In this document: positions 38,330-49,697 of the stretch, one piece after another
How the letters are laid out: every line of letters starts with the position of its first letter
Numbering within the stretch: position 1 is the first letter of the stretch
Assembly: GCF_004193775.1 (NCBI RefSeq)
Contig: NC_041008.1
Coordinates: 12,543,731 to 12,607,730, forward strand
DNA length: 64,000 nucleotides
Direction: 5' to 3'
DNA from: Glycine soja
Lineage: Eukaryota; Streptophyta; Magnoliopsida; Fabales; Fabaceae
Notes under the pieces: generated by a model
Seen by the model: the letters and a program-made list of their open reading frames with translations, nothing else
The model's database searches: none
Told to the model about the DNA's origin: nothing
Position numbers and translations under genes: made by a program

Positions 38330-39300
38330 TGGTGTTGATGGATTGACAAGTGCACCAATGTATCCTAAATAATAAAGTTAAAACAAAAGTTCGAGTATCG
38401 TATTCATAAGAACTTTGTTTGTATTTAGTAGATCAATATTTTATCAGTAAAATAAGTTAAAAAAAATTGACTTGAAAAGGTTATCAGAAAAATAATAATT
38501 TAAATTGGCTGAAAATTAAATCAAACAAGAGGAGAAATTAACCTAGAATTTAAATTAATTAATTAAAGACAAAAAAAGATGAGAAAAATCCAATATTATT
38601 GTAAAAGGAAATTCAAAAGATGAAAATGTTGGAAACATAGTATATCAAAGCTACTCTTTGATGTAATGTTAATGATTTTTCTTTATTTATAATTATTTCA
38701 ATTTACACTTGCATCTACCAGTATATTCTAACTTTGGTCCCCCGCATGAAAGAGTCTAATTTATCTATTTTCTTTCCCAAATCCCTATGTAGAACTAAGA
38801 TAGTAAATTGCATTAAAAATAAAGATGTATAATAGGCTAAACAAATATCAACCTATTCCTAGTGATGACTTTATTTAGACACCCTTTCTCAATTCTATTA
38901 GAAAATAATGTTTTCCAATGCTACCCCTAAAACTTACCATGCAAATGGGTGATCAAGCCACAAACGATAATATTATGCACATGAAAAGATAATGCAAATG
39001 TAATATTCATAAATAGATAGGAAGATAAATTACATCAAGAGTAATTGGTTGTCAAGTTCCCAACAAAGGGGTTTAGCCTCTCATTATCATGGAAGCTTTA
39101 CAATTGCAAAAGGGAAATATTTAGTAAAGGGGGAAAAGATAAGAAAGGGAATGGAGAAAAAGAATGACTCCTAATGTTTGCTTCTCCTTCTTCTAGCCTT
39201 TTTCTTCTATAAAAAATTGTATTCTCTTGGAATTTCTGTGTGTCTTTTCGTTCTTCTCTCTTCTTTTATAGGTGCAGATCAGTCCATCAGTCATCGATAC
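38330..39300 (-). repeat. LTR-like / retrotransposon non-coding remnant
   Basis: The composition changes here to sequence that reads, on the minus strand, like a retrotransposon LTR or leader (GGTGCACTTGTCAATCC near the left edge). Coding remnants of a retroelement follow to the right. No matching second LTR was found, so this is tentative. Confidence 0.3.
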
Positions 39301-42300
39301 CAAAGATAGACTTAACTACATGGAGATTTACGTTACATAAGCGATCAACCTAAGTACATCCCTTAATATAGTCGCACTCTATGATTTGATTATTCGGGGA
39401 GACCTAGATTTATCCTACGGAGGAAGTGTGCTTTTATCAAAGTGGGTAGTGGCTTACCTTGGTAATGCTATCAAAGACCTTAACCTATCTAGGAGTTTGT
39501 CCGCCCATCCATTCTATAGACCCTTTCACTGTTAGCCACCAACAACTAGTCCATCTTAGCAACATCACCCCAAACCCAAAAACAACCATAAATGAAATCA
39601 AAACCCCAAAAACGAAGTTTTTTCATGAGCTCCCATGAATGTTTTATGAGAAAAAAGAAAGTGTAACAAAGGGAGAAAGGAGAGAGGTCCTTACCATACT
39701 AGGAACAGCCCATAGAACAACAAGAAGACAAGAAAGGAGTTTCCTTTAGTACAAGGACCAAAACTTAAGCTCCCAAGATAAGGATTCTCGTGAAAAATAG
39801 GAAAATAATAAAGAATGATATTTTGATTTGGGTTTCAAATTTAAAAGGGTTTTGTGAGGAGTTTACAATTCTCTCACTTCATTCTCTTTACACCTCACAC
39901 TTCACTAAACTCACCCATCCCTTTTTCATAACCCAAGACATGTCTACTTAGATATAGACACTCTAAAACTCGTTAAAACACACATACAACATGACATATA
40001 CATAAACATATCAAACCATTATCTCACAATTAATTAATTAATTATGACACTTCAATTAAATTTAATTACTCTTATAAATTAATTGAAACCACTTAATCAG
40101 ACATTGTGAAAAAACATAATGTTACAAAGGTTTTCGGGTTTGGTTTGGCCACTTGCGTTGCCACCTGGAAACTCCACACTGTCACCATCCTCGAGAGAAG
40201 GAATCTTAACTCAAACCTTTTGAGCATTCACATCATCGACATTCTCAAAAGGATAAGTAATCTCAACTTGAACCTTCTTTGTGTGGTCCTTAGTGTCCTT
40301 TTCTTCCCCTAGAGTTGTCTTCGATATAAGAGCTCTCTCAAAAGCAAGAAGCTTAGGGATAACTAAATAATTTTTTTTATCTCACTTTCTCTTTTTATCA
40401 GCCTTGCCTTGGTCAGTCTTGCCTTTTCCAACCTTCCCTTTCTTCAAGGCGGCAAATTGAGCCCTTGCGTCCATAAATTCTTATGTAAAAATAAAAATAA
40501 AAAACAAAAGAAATTGCATTGCATTGCAGGAAAACGAAGATAGTCAGAAAAATATAAAAGAAAAGTCCTTAACCATATTAGCCGGAAAATCTTCCAAGGA
40601 ATACATATCAAACTAATTGGGAGGAACTAAAGATGTCATCTCTTGCCAAACTCAAAGAGAAGGGTCTTACACATCCTTTCCTCCTCACTTAGAGATTCTT
40701 CTAGTGATCCCGGGTCCAATAAAAAGGAAATTTGGAGGAAAATAAATCTCTTCCATCCTAGCTTTTTCCTACCACTTTGAACAAAAGTTCTCAATACTTT
40801 TTCTGAGGAAAAATAAAAAAAAATTTCATCCTTAAAGTCTTAATAAGAACTCTTACAAGCCTTAAGAAGTTTGCATTTGTTAGACACTTTGAAAGAAAGA
40901 GCCACAAATATGCCATCCAATTTCTTCCAATTAACCTTATCCTCTTGTTTATTCCAATAAGGAGCGAAGATGTGGCTGAACAGAGAAATAGAGGGCAATG
41001 CATTGAAAGCTAAAACAAAGGCCTAACTATTGGGGTACAATTGAGAAGGAAAAATTTGATAAAAGTTGAGGACCTTGAGTTGGAAATCCGTGAATGGTAA
41101 TGTCATACCAAGGTCTTTAAAAAAGGTACATTACATGGAAGGAAATCTCAATATCGGAACAGAGGCAAAGACTTAGATATTCTCTTCTTGGAAGGACTAT
41201 TCCTATTTGGGAGATTATCCTCATTATCCAAAGAGTTGCATGATTCTTTTGATGAGTCATCGTAGTCGAATTCTAGAATGTTCTCATCCACCTGGTCTAA
41301 TCAACATCTTCATCTTTCGGCCCCTGTGAGAAAATTTGGTCATTCGTGTTAGGGAGTGTCAGGATCCAAATGTTATCATGCCCATCTCAAGAAAGGCACA
41401 TAGATCTTAATTGTTTCACAAGCTGGGGACCGCAAATTGACTTAACTCCCCACACATTATCATCAATCTAATCCATTCCAAGTGAAGTGTTGAGAATCAC
41501 AAAGTTAGAAGTCGGTCCACTCGCCTCTTCACTCATGGTTGAACTAGTTTCCTTGTCAGACAAAGATCATTCACTATCAAAATTTAGGTTCACATTGTAA
41601 GAATGAAACTACTTAGCAGCTTTAGCATGCTTTCCAATAGCTTATTGGCTAGCATCAACACCTATCGCGACCAAGTCAGCTTGAAGTTTCAAAAAATATT
41701 TTTGGGAAATGGTATGGCAGCCTCCTTTCTTTACACCACAGGGTAACTTTAGGAGAAGAAAATTCCATATATTAAGGAAAATCCATTGTGCTCTATGATA
41801 TTTCCAAAACTTTGTCAAGGCTAGGGTCTATCCCAATCAATATAAGATGGTCTCTACAAAATCTAAACAACTTCTTAAGGACCTCTTTTTGCCATGATTT
41901 GGGGACATCGACATGTGGAGGACCACCCACACAACTAGACCAAATTGACTATTTCCTTTTTTTTTTCCCTAAAACTGCCCTAAGGACAAGTCAAGAATCT
42001 ATTCAAGGCTAAAATGACGGTTAGAAGAATGGAACCACCTTTGATGGGTAGTGCTACTACCCGCCTGGGAAGACCCCTAATAGTGCTAGATAGTGGCATC
42101 CCATAAGGACGATATCCACTAGTGGTGGAACACAGGGAACCACAACCCTTTGCTTCCTATCGGTGGTAGTCTTTACATGAATCATCGCTATAAGAAGATA
42201 AACTCTAAGGAAATCAAGACAAAGGGCTAAAGGGGAAAGGATGTACCTTTAAAGAATGGAGACTCTAAAAAGGAGAAAGGAACTTTAATCCACTAGCACA

Positions 42301-42507
42301 ACAAAATAATAGTGCAACAAAAACGAAGATCAAAGAAAGGAAGCAAAGAGGGTATAAATGACCATGTGGGGCACGCATGAAACCATCATGACACATAGGT
42401 GAATAAGGATAATGGAGCGTGAAACCGTTGTGAAATGTGGACAAGTAAGAATAGAAGTGTGCATATTCAAATTTCAAATTATTTTAAATCACCTTGAGCC
42501 CAACTAA
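39301..42507 (-). pseudogene. Decayed retrotransposon gag-like region (Transposase_28 / putative gypsy type)
   Basis: No long ORF survives, but minus-strand readings across frames give LYPNSWAFVLAFNA-like text near 41.0 kb, then SHIFAPYWNKQEDKVNWKK and SFKVSNKCKLLKACKSS near 40.9 kb. These resemble the gag-like protein of plant gypsy-type elements (Transposase_28 family). A basic tail (KKGKVGKGKTDQGKADKKRK) follows near 40.4 kb. Several stops and frameshifts are present. The rest of 41.1-42.5 kb also has minus-strand coding texture (GGPPHVDVPKSWQKEVLKKL near 41.9 kb) that is not identified. Confidence 0.4.
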
Positions 42508-43076
42508 TGGAATCCTAATTTGCGGATTCAATTTTTAGCATCAACAAATTGGGGAACCTATTTAGGACTCTTTGAAATTGGAGAAAATAAGAAGGAAAAA
42601 GCAGAATTATAGAAGGAAATGGAAATAATGATGCCACAATCTTGGAAGATTGATAAATCAAGGATGATTCACCATAATGAATAGAAATCTCTAATAAGAA
42701 CCTAAGGTTTCACACAAGAATCAAAGGAGACACTCTCTTAACTGTGTCTAATATGAATTTTCATCAAAACTATCAATTAAGTGTTTAAGGAGTCTATTTA
42801 TACTCCTACTAATAATCCTAAACTAGGCCCAAGGCCCAATAACTAATATAATAATTAAAAGACTTAAAAATAACAATAAAAGGTTGTAGTCCATTACAAG
42901 TCCAAAATAGACCTAAAATACAATTAAAAACGAAAATAAAAAGTTGGCAAAAATTTATGAACTTTATTTCTTATCTATCCTGCATGAGAGAATTTAGTCT
43001 GTTGTCAAGCTCTTCTTGAAATCTCTTATTCCTTGGTCAAGTGATCGGGCTATCCATGTTGAGCCCTCCCAAGCCA
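42508..43076 (-). repeat. Gypsy 3' LTR
   Basis: In plus orientation it runs TGGAATCCTAATTTGCGG to CCCAAGCCA and matches 47593-48182 with indels. The purine-rich tract (plus strand AACTCTTCCTCCTTG, 43077-43091) abuts it. Confidence 0.8.
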
Positions 43077-43111
43077 AACTCTTCCTCCTTGTATAGTCCT
43101 CTATCATTCCT

Positions 43112-43651
43112 TCATTCTTGGGAAGAATTCACCCTCGAATTGATGTCAAAGGTACCTACATCACAAAGAGTCAAGTCTATAACATTAAAAGTATTGCTCA
43201 CACCATAGTCTAGTGGTAAATCAATTTTATATGCATTATAGTTTATGCGCTCTAAAACTTGAAAATGACCATTTCCCCTTTCTTGAAGTTTAGATTTCCA
43301 TTTGGAAGTAAACCTATTCTTCCCCGAGTGAATCCAAACCCAATCACCCGGTTTGAAAACCATTTTCTTTCTCCCCTTATTGGAATATCTAGCATATCGT
43401 TCAACCTTTTTCTCAATTTGTGCTTTCACCTTCTCATGCAAACTCTTAACAAAATTGGCTTTAGAAAGCCCATCCCTATTCATCATAGCAGAAGTGTTAG
43501 ACAAAGGTAACAAATCAAGAGGGAACAATGGACTAGAATCGTAAACTACCTCAAAAGGAGAATAAGAAGTAGTAGAGTTTACTACTCTATTATTAGCCAA
43601 TTCAGCATGGGGTAGGCATTCCTCCCAAGCTTTCAAATTCTTACCTACCAA
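43112..43651 (-). pseudogene. Gypsy integrase C-terminal region
   Basis: An open 179-codon stretch encodes the end of the integrase: LKAWEECLPHAELANNR, SYSPFEVVYDSSP, a basic region, GDWVWIHSGKNRF and NTFNVIDLTLCDVGTFD. It closely parallels the fragment at 11981-12268, so both come from related gypsy elements. The DDE core is missing because a deletion joins this piece to the N-terminus of RT near 43670. Confidence 0.8.
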
Positions 43652-43669
43652 GTACCTTAGAAGTTGAGA

Positions 43670-44032
43670 TAGAGTTTAATTTACCAGGATGATGGGCATA
43701 GCACATGGGCTCAAGCTTTCTCTCACCCATCCTTTTTCCATCAAGTTTTCCACTTGCCTTTGGATCTATTTTGTCTCTTATAAATTGCTTCTATATGCTG
43801 ACTTATTTGGTAAGGAAGCTCCTGAAATGAGATCAATTTGGTGCTCTATTCCTCTCAAAGGAGGTAACCCATGAAGGGTGTCTTTGGGGAAGACATTCGC
43901 AAACTCCTTCAATAATTCTTCCACACTTATAGGAAAAGAACTAGCAATAGAAGACACACAATAATCATGAGGTATTAGTAAATACATAGGTTGCTTAGCT
44001 AGCATCACCTTTTTCACCTCTTTTTCTCTCAT
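43670..44032 (-). pseudogene. Gypsy reverse transcriptase, N-terminal remnant
   Basis: The minus strand reads FPISVEELLKEFANVFP and GIEHQIDLISGASLPNKSAY, the usual lead-in to RT, then RQVENLMEKGWVRESLSPCA and AMPIILV with stops. It breaks off at about 43680 and joins integrase sequence. RT domains with the catalytic Asp pair and the RNase H are absent. Confidence 0.75.
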
Positions 44033-44187
44033 GAGTAAGCCTTGTATTTTTCTCTTTTCTTGATTTTCATTTTTTTTTTATAGTTTCACTCCTACTCTTT
44101 TCTTTTCTTTTCTTTCCTTTCATACTCTTTCTTTTCAATTTTGTTTTTCTCTCTTGTTATCTTTTCACTCTTATTTTTATTTGATCC

Positions 44188-44610
44188 TCACAAACCCCCA
44201 CTTGGAGATAAAGGTGTGAGGATAACCTTTTTCCCTTTGTGTATAAATGAAAATTTGTTTGTGACACCATTATGGACAATATCCCTATCATACAACCAAG
44301 GCCTTCTAAGTAAGAGATGACTAGCCTCCGTAGGGACTACATCAAACAATATCTCATTAACATATTTTCCAATGAAGAAACATATCAAAACTTGTCTATC
44401 TTTAACTAGCTTATCATTATCACTCAACCATTGTAGTTTGTAAGGCCTAAGGCGAGGGGAACTTTTCAAAGCAAGTTTTTCAATCAATCTTTGGCTAGCT
44501 ACATTGGTGCAACTACCCCTATCAATAATCAAAGAGCATATTTTCCCCATGACCATGCACCTAGTATGAAAAATGTTATCCCTTTGACTTTCATCTCTAT
44601 CCTTACACAC
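44188..44610 (-). pseudogene. Gypsy aspartic protease domain
   Basis: An open stretch of 140 codons contains ICSLIIDRGSCTNVASQRLI, the retropepsin active-site region, with DRG in place of the usual DSG. It is followed by ILFDVVPTEASHLLLRRPW and a tail typical of plant gypsy proteases. The Ser-to-Arg change next to the catalytic Asp would probably impair activity. Confidence 0.75.
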
Positions 44611-44781
44611 TCAACCCATTAACCCCCTAACCATCAAAATATCAACTTCCAGGGATTGTACATCACATTCACTTTTACTCTCACTAGAAGAACTAGAAGA
44701 GCCAAAAGAAGATGTACTAGTGATATCCCCATTACCCAACACAACCATAGTCCTTTTGTTAGGACATTGGGAGGCAATATG

Positions 44782-45704
44782 TGTGAATGTATATCGTGCA
44801 GGTTTTTTATGATGCCAAAATGTTTACTTGATGAGCACAGTTGAATCAAGTCAACAACAAGATCAAGAAAATCTAAGATAAGAACTTAGTCAATTTGTTA
44901 AAAGAATCTCAAATTTGATTGCTATAGTTTGGCCTCAAAATCTTTACTATCAAAATTCTTTTATCAAAGTTAAATCAGTTCAAAATAATATATTTTTGAA
45001 CTGGTAATCGATTACCAGGTTCGTGTAATCGATTACTAGAAAGATTGTGAAAATGACATTTTTGAAATTTTGAACTAATGAACTAAGGACAAAAAATTAT
45101 TTGAATTTTTGATATGTGTAATCGATTATATGTGTGTGTCTTTACTTTGGAAAAATTGTGAGAGAATTCTTATAGAAGTTAATTTTCAAAATCTCTCAAA
45201 ACAACTTTGGCCAAACTCTTGCAAAATTATTGAGAATTCTTCTTGGAACTTCAAATTGTATCATCTACTCTAAAAGAGAGAAATAAATCTGTTCGTCTTT
45301 TGAAAACTCAGTTGTAACAAGAGATTGTTTGTCTCTTGGCGTGTGAAAAACTTGAACACAAGGGTGAGGGATCCTAAGCTGTGTTCAAAGATTGTAAATG
45401 ATTTACAAGGATAGTGAAAAATCTCAAGTGGGTTACTTGAGGACTGGACGTCGGCACAGGAGTGACCGAACTAGTATAAATCAAATTTGCAATTCTCTCT
45501 TCCCTTATCTTGATTATTTTATTGCAAATTTTTTTGTCTTGCACATTTAAAGAATATTGTTAAATTGATTGATACTTCTTCTTCTACATTCTAAATCTGT
45601 CGCATATCATTTAAGAAAATGGGATTAAAACTTGTTAGTCAAAAATTTTTTAAGACTTAATTCACCCTCCCCCCTCTTAAGTTATTGAGACCACTTGTTC
45701 TACA
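44782..45704 (+). mobile_element. Solo LTR (copia SIRE/Maximus-like), 923 bp, nested in gypsy gag
   Basis: It starts TGTGAATGTATATCG and ends CCACTTGTTCTACA, with TG...CA termini, flanked by a perfect 5-bp repeat ATATG (44777-44781 and 45705-45709). The near-terminal string TTCACCCTCCCCCCTC is typical of SIRE/Maximus-type copia LTRs. No internal region or second LTR is present. It splits the zinc-knuckle codons of the host element: KCFKCFGKGHI lies on one side and HIASQCPNKR on the other. It contains AATCGATTAC-type motifs at about 45004-45040 and 45118. Confidence 0.85.
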
Positions 45705-46700
45705 ATATGACCCTTTCCAAAACACTTAAAACATTTAATAGAACTCATTTTTAAGGAAGTGGGAGTAGGGTTAGAATTATTTTTACCAAGGGAAACACCT
45801 TTCTAATGAGATTTGAATTAAGATCCTCCCTTATTCTTGAATGTCTCCTTATGCTTCCAAGTTGAAGAGGCATAGGGGGGCTTCTTATATATTTGCTTCA
45901 TCTTTAATTGCAACTCCACCTTGATAGCTTGATGAATAAGATCCTCCAAAGAGACATAATGGCGTAACTCTACAATGTCTTGGATCTCCCTATTGAGACC
46001 ATGCAAAAACCATGCCATGGTGGCCTCTTGAGACTCCTCGATTTTAGCCTTAATCAAGAAAATCTCCATCTCTTTGTAATACTCATCCATATCCTTTATC
46101 CTTAAATTAGTCTTTGGAGCTTGTTGTGAAGGTCTCTCCCATAATAGGACGGAACAAATATACCGCTCAAAACTTTCTTCATGTCTTGCTAAGTGTTAAT
46201 CAAAGGTCTTCTCATTCTCTCAACATCACTCCTCACTAGGTTCCACCACACTAAGGCATATCCCTCAAACTCTAGGGAAGCCAATTTGATCTTCTTCTCT
46301 TCATTGTAGTTGTAGCAAGCAAAGACTTGCTCAACCTTCATCTCTCACTCAAGATACGCTTCTGCATCACAAGTCCCTTTCAAAGTAAGGATCTTCACCT
46401 TCACTCCTTCAATCCCTTCCTCTTTTTGCCCACCTCCATATCTTCTATGATTTCTTCTCTCCCTATACCTCTCATTCCTCCTTCCTCCCTCATCTTCTCT
46501 CTAAGAAAAATTAGATGATTTTTCCTTTCTTCTTCGCTCTATATTTTCAAGCCTCACACTTAAAGCTTCACTACTCCTGTGTATTCTTCCCAAACTCTCC
46601 TTATTCTCATTCTCTCCATCATTTATTCATCTTCATAACTTATTCTTCTAATTTTATCAAGAAGTTTAATCATCTTCACCATGAGCCTTGTGGTTTTTGG
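45705..46700 (-). pseudogene. Gypsy gag, degenerate
   Basis: The best part, 46090-45818, reads MDEYYKEMEIFLIKAKIEE, then ATMAWFLHGLNREIQDIVEL and YVSLEDLIHQAIKVELQLK, a classic gypsy gag core, with the zinc knuckle CFKCFGKGHI near 45745-45715 continuing beyond the nested solo LTR at 44780-44760. Upstream, to about 46700, gag-like text is broken by several stops and frameshifts. Between 46700 and 47570 is the untranslated leader. Confidence 0.7.
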
Positions 46701-47570
46701 ACATGGTGAAGTAGCATCTCTACTTGTAGAAGTCATACCTATAAGTAAAGTTAATGCACGAGCAATAAACAAAATAAGACCTCACCACTCAACTTAGTGT
46801 ATCACTCAAGTTCACTCATGTATCACTCTTTCAAGGCTTTTCTTTTATAATTTGCACTCTTGCCTTTTACCACTCTTGCTTCTCTTCAGTTCTTAAGAAG
46901 AACCTTCGAGCTCAAAATCAAGAAGTATTCAATATGAAATATGTCACAAATCAAAACTCAACTCAAGAAGCAAAAAACAGAAATACTCTAAGACATGACT
47001 AAGGAATTTTAAAGACAAGCAAAAATAATGAATGAATACCCAAAAGGAATTCCAAGGAAGACAAACTGAAAGACTTCAGAATCAAGAAAAAGATTGTCCT
47101 AGAATTGAACTAAACTAGATGTAAATAACCAAAAGACACAATTTTTTTTGAAGTATAGGTATGTGAAATCTAGAAGGGAAACAACTCTGAATGCATAACC
47201 TTTTTTTGCGAGTTCTTTTTCTCTGCACTTTTTTTGGGCACAAAATTCAAATTTGAATGCAAATATGTGATTGGACACATCAAAATCTAGCCTATAACAG
47301 AATTTTGGCTCTTAATTTGAAAACTAGATTTCTTTTTTTTTTTTTACTTCTTTGTTTCCTTTTTCTGCATGAATTTTGATTATATATATATATAAGATAA
47401 AAAGATATTGATATTAGATAGAGTTCAAAAAAGAAAGATAGACCCAAAGAAAAAAACAAAGAAGGATGAAATAATAATATTGAGTTAAACAAAAGGGAAA
47501 TAACAAACAAAGCAAGAAACACACAAGAAGAAAGAAAACACAAAGGATAGATAACACTGGATTTCAAGAA

Positions 47571-47587
47571 TCGAAGCTCTAATACCA
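47571..47587 (-). other. Primer-binding site (initiator tRNA-Met)
   Basis: On the minus strand TGGTATTAGAGCTTCGA lies 5 nt inside the 5' LTR. It matches, with one change, the common plant retrotransposon primer site TGGTATCAGAGC. Confidence 0.8.
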
Positions 47588-47592
47588 GTTGA

Positions 47593-48182
47593 TGGAACCC
47601 TAATTCGCGGATCTAATTTTTAGCATAAAAAAAATGGGGAACCTATTTGGGACTCTTTGAAGTTGGGGAAAATAAGAAGGATGACTCACCATAAAGAATA
47701 GAGAATGAGATGGAAAGAACAACACCACAATCTTGGAAGATTGATAAGTTAAGGATGACTCGCCATAAAGAATAGAATTCTCTTATAAGAACCTAGGGTT
47801 TCAAACAAGAACCAAGAGAGACACTCTCTTAACTATGTCTAATTTGAATTTTCATCAAAACTTCCAACTAAGTGTATAAGGCGTCTATTTATACTCCTAC
47901 TAATAACCCTAAATTCGACACAAGTCCCAATAACTAATCTAATAATTAAAAGGCTTAAAAATAACAATAAAAGGTTGCAACCCATTACAAGTCAAAAAAT
48001 AGGTCCGTAATACAATTAAAAATGAAAATAAATCATATTCTAAACGTTGGCTAAAATTTATAAGCTTCGCTTCTTCTCCTCTCTCCTCCATTAGAGAATT
48101 TAGTCTCTTGCGAAGCTCTTCTTGAAATCTCTTACTCCTTGCTCAAGTGGTTGGTCCATCCATGTTGATCCCACCCAAGCCA
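47593..48182 (-). repeat. Gypsy 5' LTR
   Basis: It matches 42508-43076 and is slightly longer. Its outer flank (48183-48197) repeats the polypurine-tract sequence found inside the other LTR, so it may be shared with a second, truncated tandem element (see findings). Confidence 0.8.
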
Positions 48183-48275
48183 AACTCTTCCTCCTTGGGT
48201 TGTTGAAGTCAAGTCTTGTAATTCGGTAGGTTCTACAAAGAAGAAATTGACTAGGGGGCAATTACTGTAGCAGTG
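48183..48275 (-). pseudogene. Truncated 3' end of a second gypsy copy
   Basis: This 93-bp stretch ends against the LTR with the same 15 bases (AACTCTTCCTCCTTG) that abut the left LTR on its internal side. It reads as coding-like sequence on the minus strand and is cut off at 48276 by the Athila-type LTR. Confidence 0.45.
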
Positions 48276-48384
48276 TGATAAGTGCCAAATTTTAGTTATT
48301 TTTCAGATTAAATTTTTGGCACTTATTCTTTTATTGTAATAGTTTTCTTATAAACTACCCTTAAAACTATTTGTGTGTGTGTGC

Positions 48385-48448
<64 letters not shown>

Positions 48449-49697
48449 ACATTTACTAATATTGTTTAAATATGAAAGATTCATCCATGATTTTGTAGGT
48501 TTTGATGGTTGTTTGTTACATCTAGAAACAAAGCCAAAATGAAGGGCAAAATGCTCTTTTCATGAAGGTTTCTGACCCTAAATTTTCTCAGGCTAGCATT
48601 CAGCTCGCCTGGGCTAAGATGTAACTTCAACCCTAAGTAAGTAACTCGCCTGAGCGAGCTATAACTCGCCTGGGCGAGTAGATGCCTTCACCATTAAGCC
48701 ACAATTTGCCTAGGCGAGCTACAGCTCGCCTGGGAGAATTTTCCTGTACTCCTTGGTTGTTTTCTATAAATAGTCATGCAAGGTTGAAGTTAAAGAGAAT
48801 CCAACAGCCTTAAAACACCAGAGAAAATGCAGAAGAAGAAGGAAAAGATGATGAGTGGAGTCGAGGTGCTGCAAAGTTGTGGCCATGGATCACTTCCTTC
48901 GTTATTTCTCTTGTTAGTCTTGTACTCTACACAATGATCAATTAGTTTTTCTTAAGGATTGGATGTAATCTTTGTACCCTTATGTATCATTATTGATATT
49001 ATATATGTATTAATCTTTTCTACTCATTATTGGTAATTTCATTATACTTGTAATGCTTGATTCTATTTGATCACTAGTGTCATGAAATTGGATTTTAAGT
49101 GAGACTGGAAAATAATCTTAGAATTTGAACCAAATGATTTTACTCTTTACATTATGTTACTAGGAATAGAGCATAACGTTTTGATTGCGAAAAGCATGAG
49201 AATATAATTGTAATGCTGGGATATTTACTGCATATGCGATGGATCAATATTTAGTAAATATTCTTAGGTTTTCAAGTACGAGGAATCGACTTGGGATAAC
49301 TATGTGTGCATCAGTAATGTTAGAAAATGGTTTATATATGATAATTTTATTAGGATAATAAGGGTATGAATGATGAAATTCAATCCTATGTTTTCTTAAA
49401 TTAATTCAAGTCGTTATTAGTATTTCCATAATTTACGTATTTCTGACGCACAAAATTTTGTTATTTCCGTATTTCTGTCATTTATGTAAATCCATTATTT
49501 TTACTTTTCTTTTATTTTAAGTTGTCTTTAGTTAATCAAACCAAAACCAATGACATTCGATTAAATTGGTACATAACTATTAAACTGATAACCTTTATTA
49601 GAACGAATTGAGTAAACTCGAGTCCCTGTGGAGACGAACTCTTTTATAAATGTGAAACCTACAACGACAATTGGTACGCTTGCCAAAAGTTCTAACA
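48276..49697 (+). repeat. Athila-type 5' LTR
   Basis: 1422 bp. It holds (GT)n and (TA)n at 48372-48444 and a cluster of CTCGCCTGGGCGAG-like motifs at 48590-48740. It contains a segment of about 520 bp (48480-49000) that the 3' LTR lacks. Confidence 0.85.

Larger units (their letters stand above)
42508..48182 (-). mobile_element. Ty3/gypsy retrotransposon, two LTRs, internally deleted
   Basis: Similar LTRs at 42508-43076 (3' in element orientation) and 47593-48182 (5') enclose a minus-strand element. A primer-binding site complementary to initiator tRNA-Met, TGGTATTAGAGCTTCGA, lies at 47587-47571. Order in element direction: leader, gag, zinc knuckle, protease, start of RT, then a deletion, end of integrase, polypurine tract, LTR. 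A 923-bp solo LTR is nested at 44782-45704. No clear target duplication. It cannot replicate on its own because most of RT, RNase H and the integrase core is gone. Confidence 0.85.

Noticed and set aside
48590..48740. CRISPR-like array from the repeated CTCGCCTGGGCGAG motifs
   Set aside because: Spacing is irregular, the repeats are short and variable, and the context is a plant LTR.
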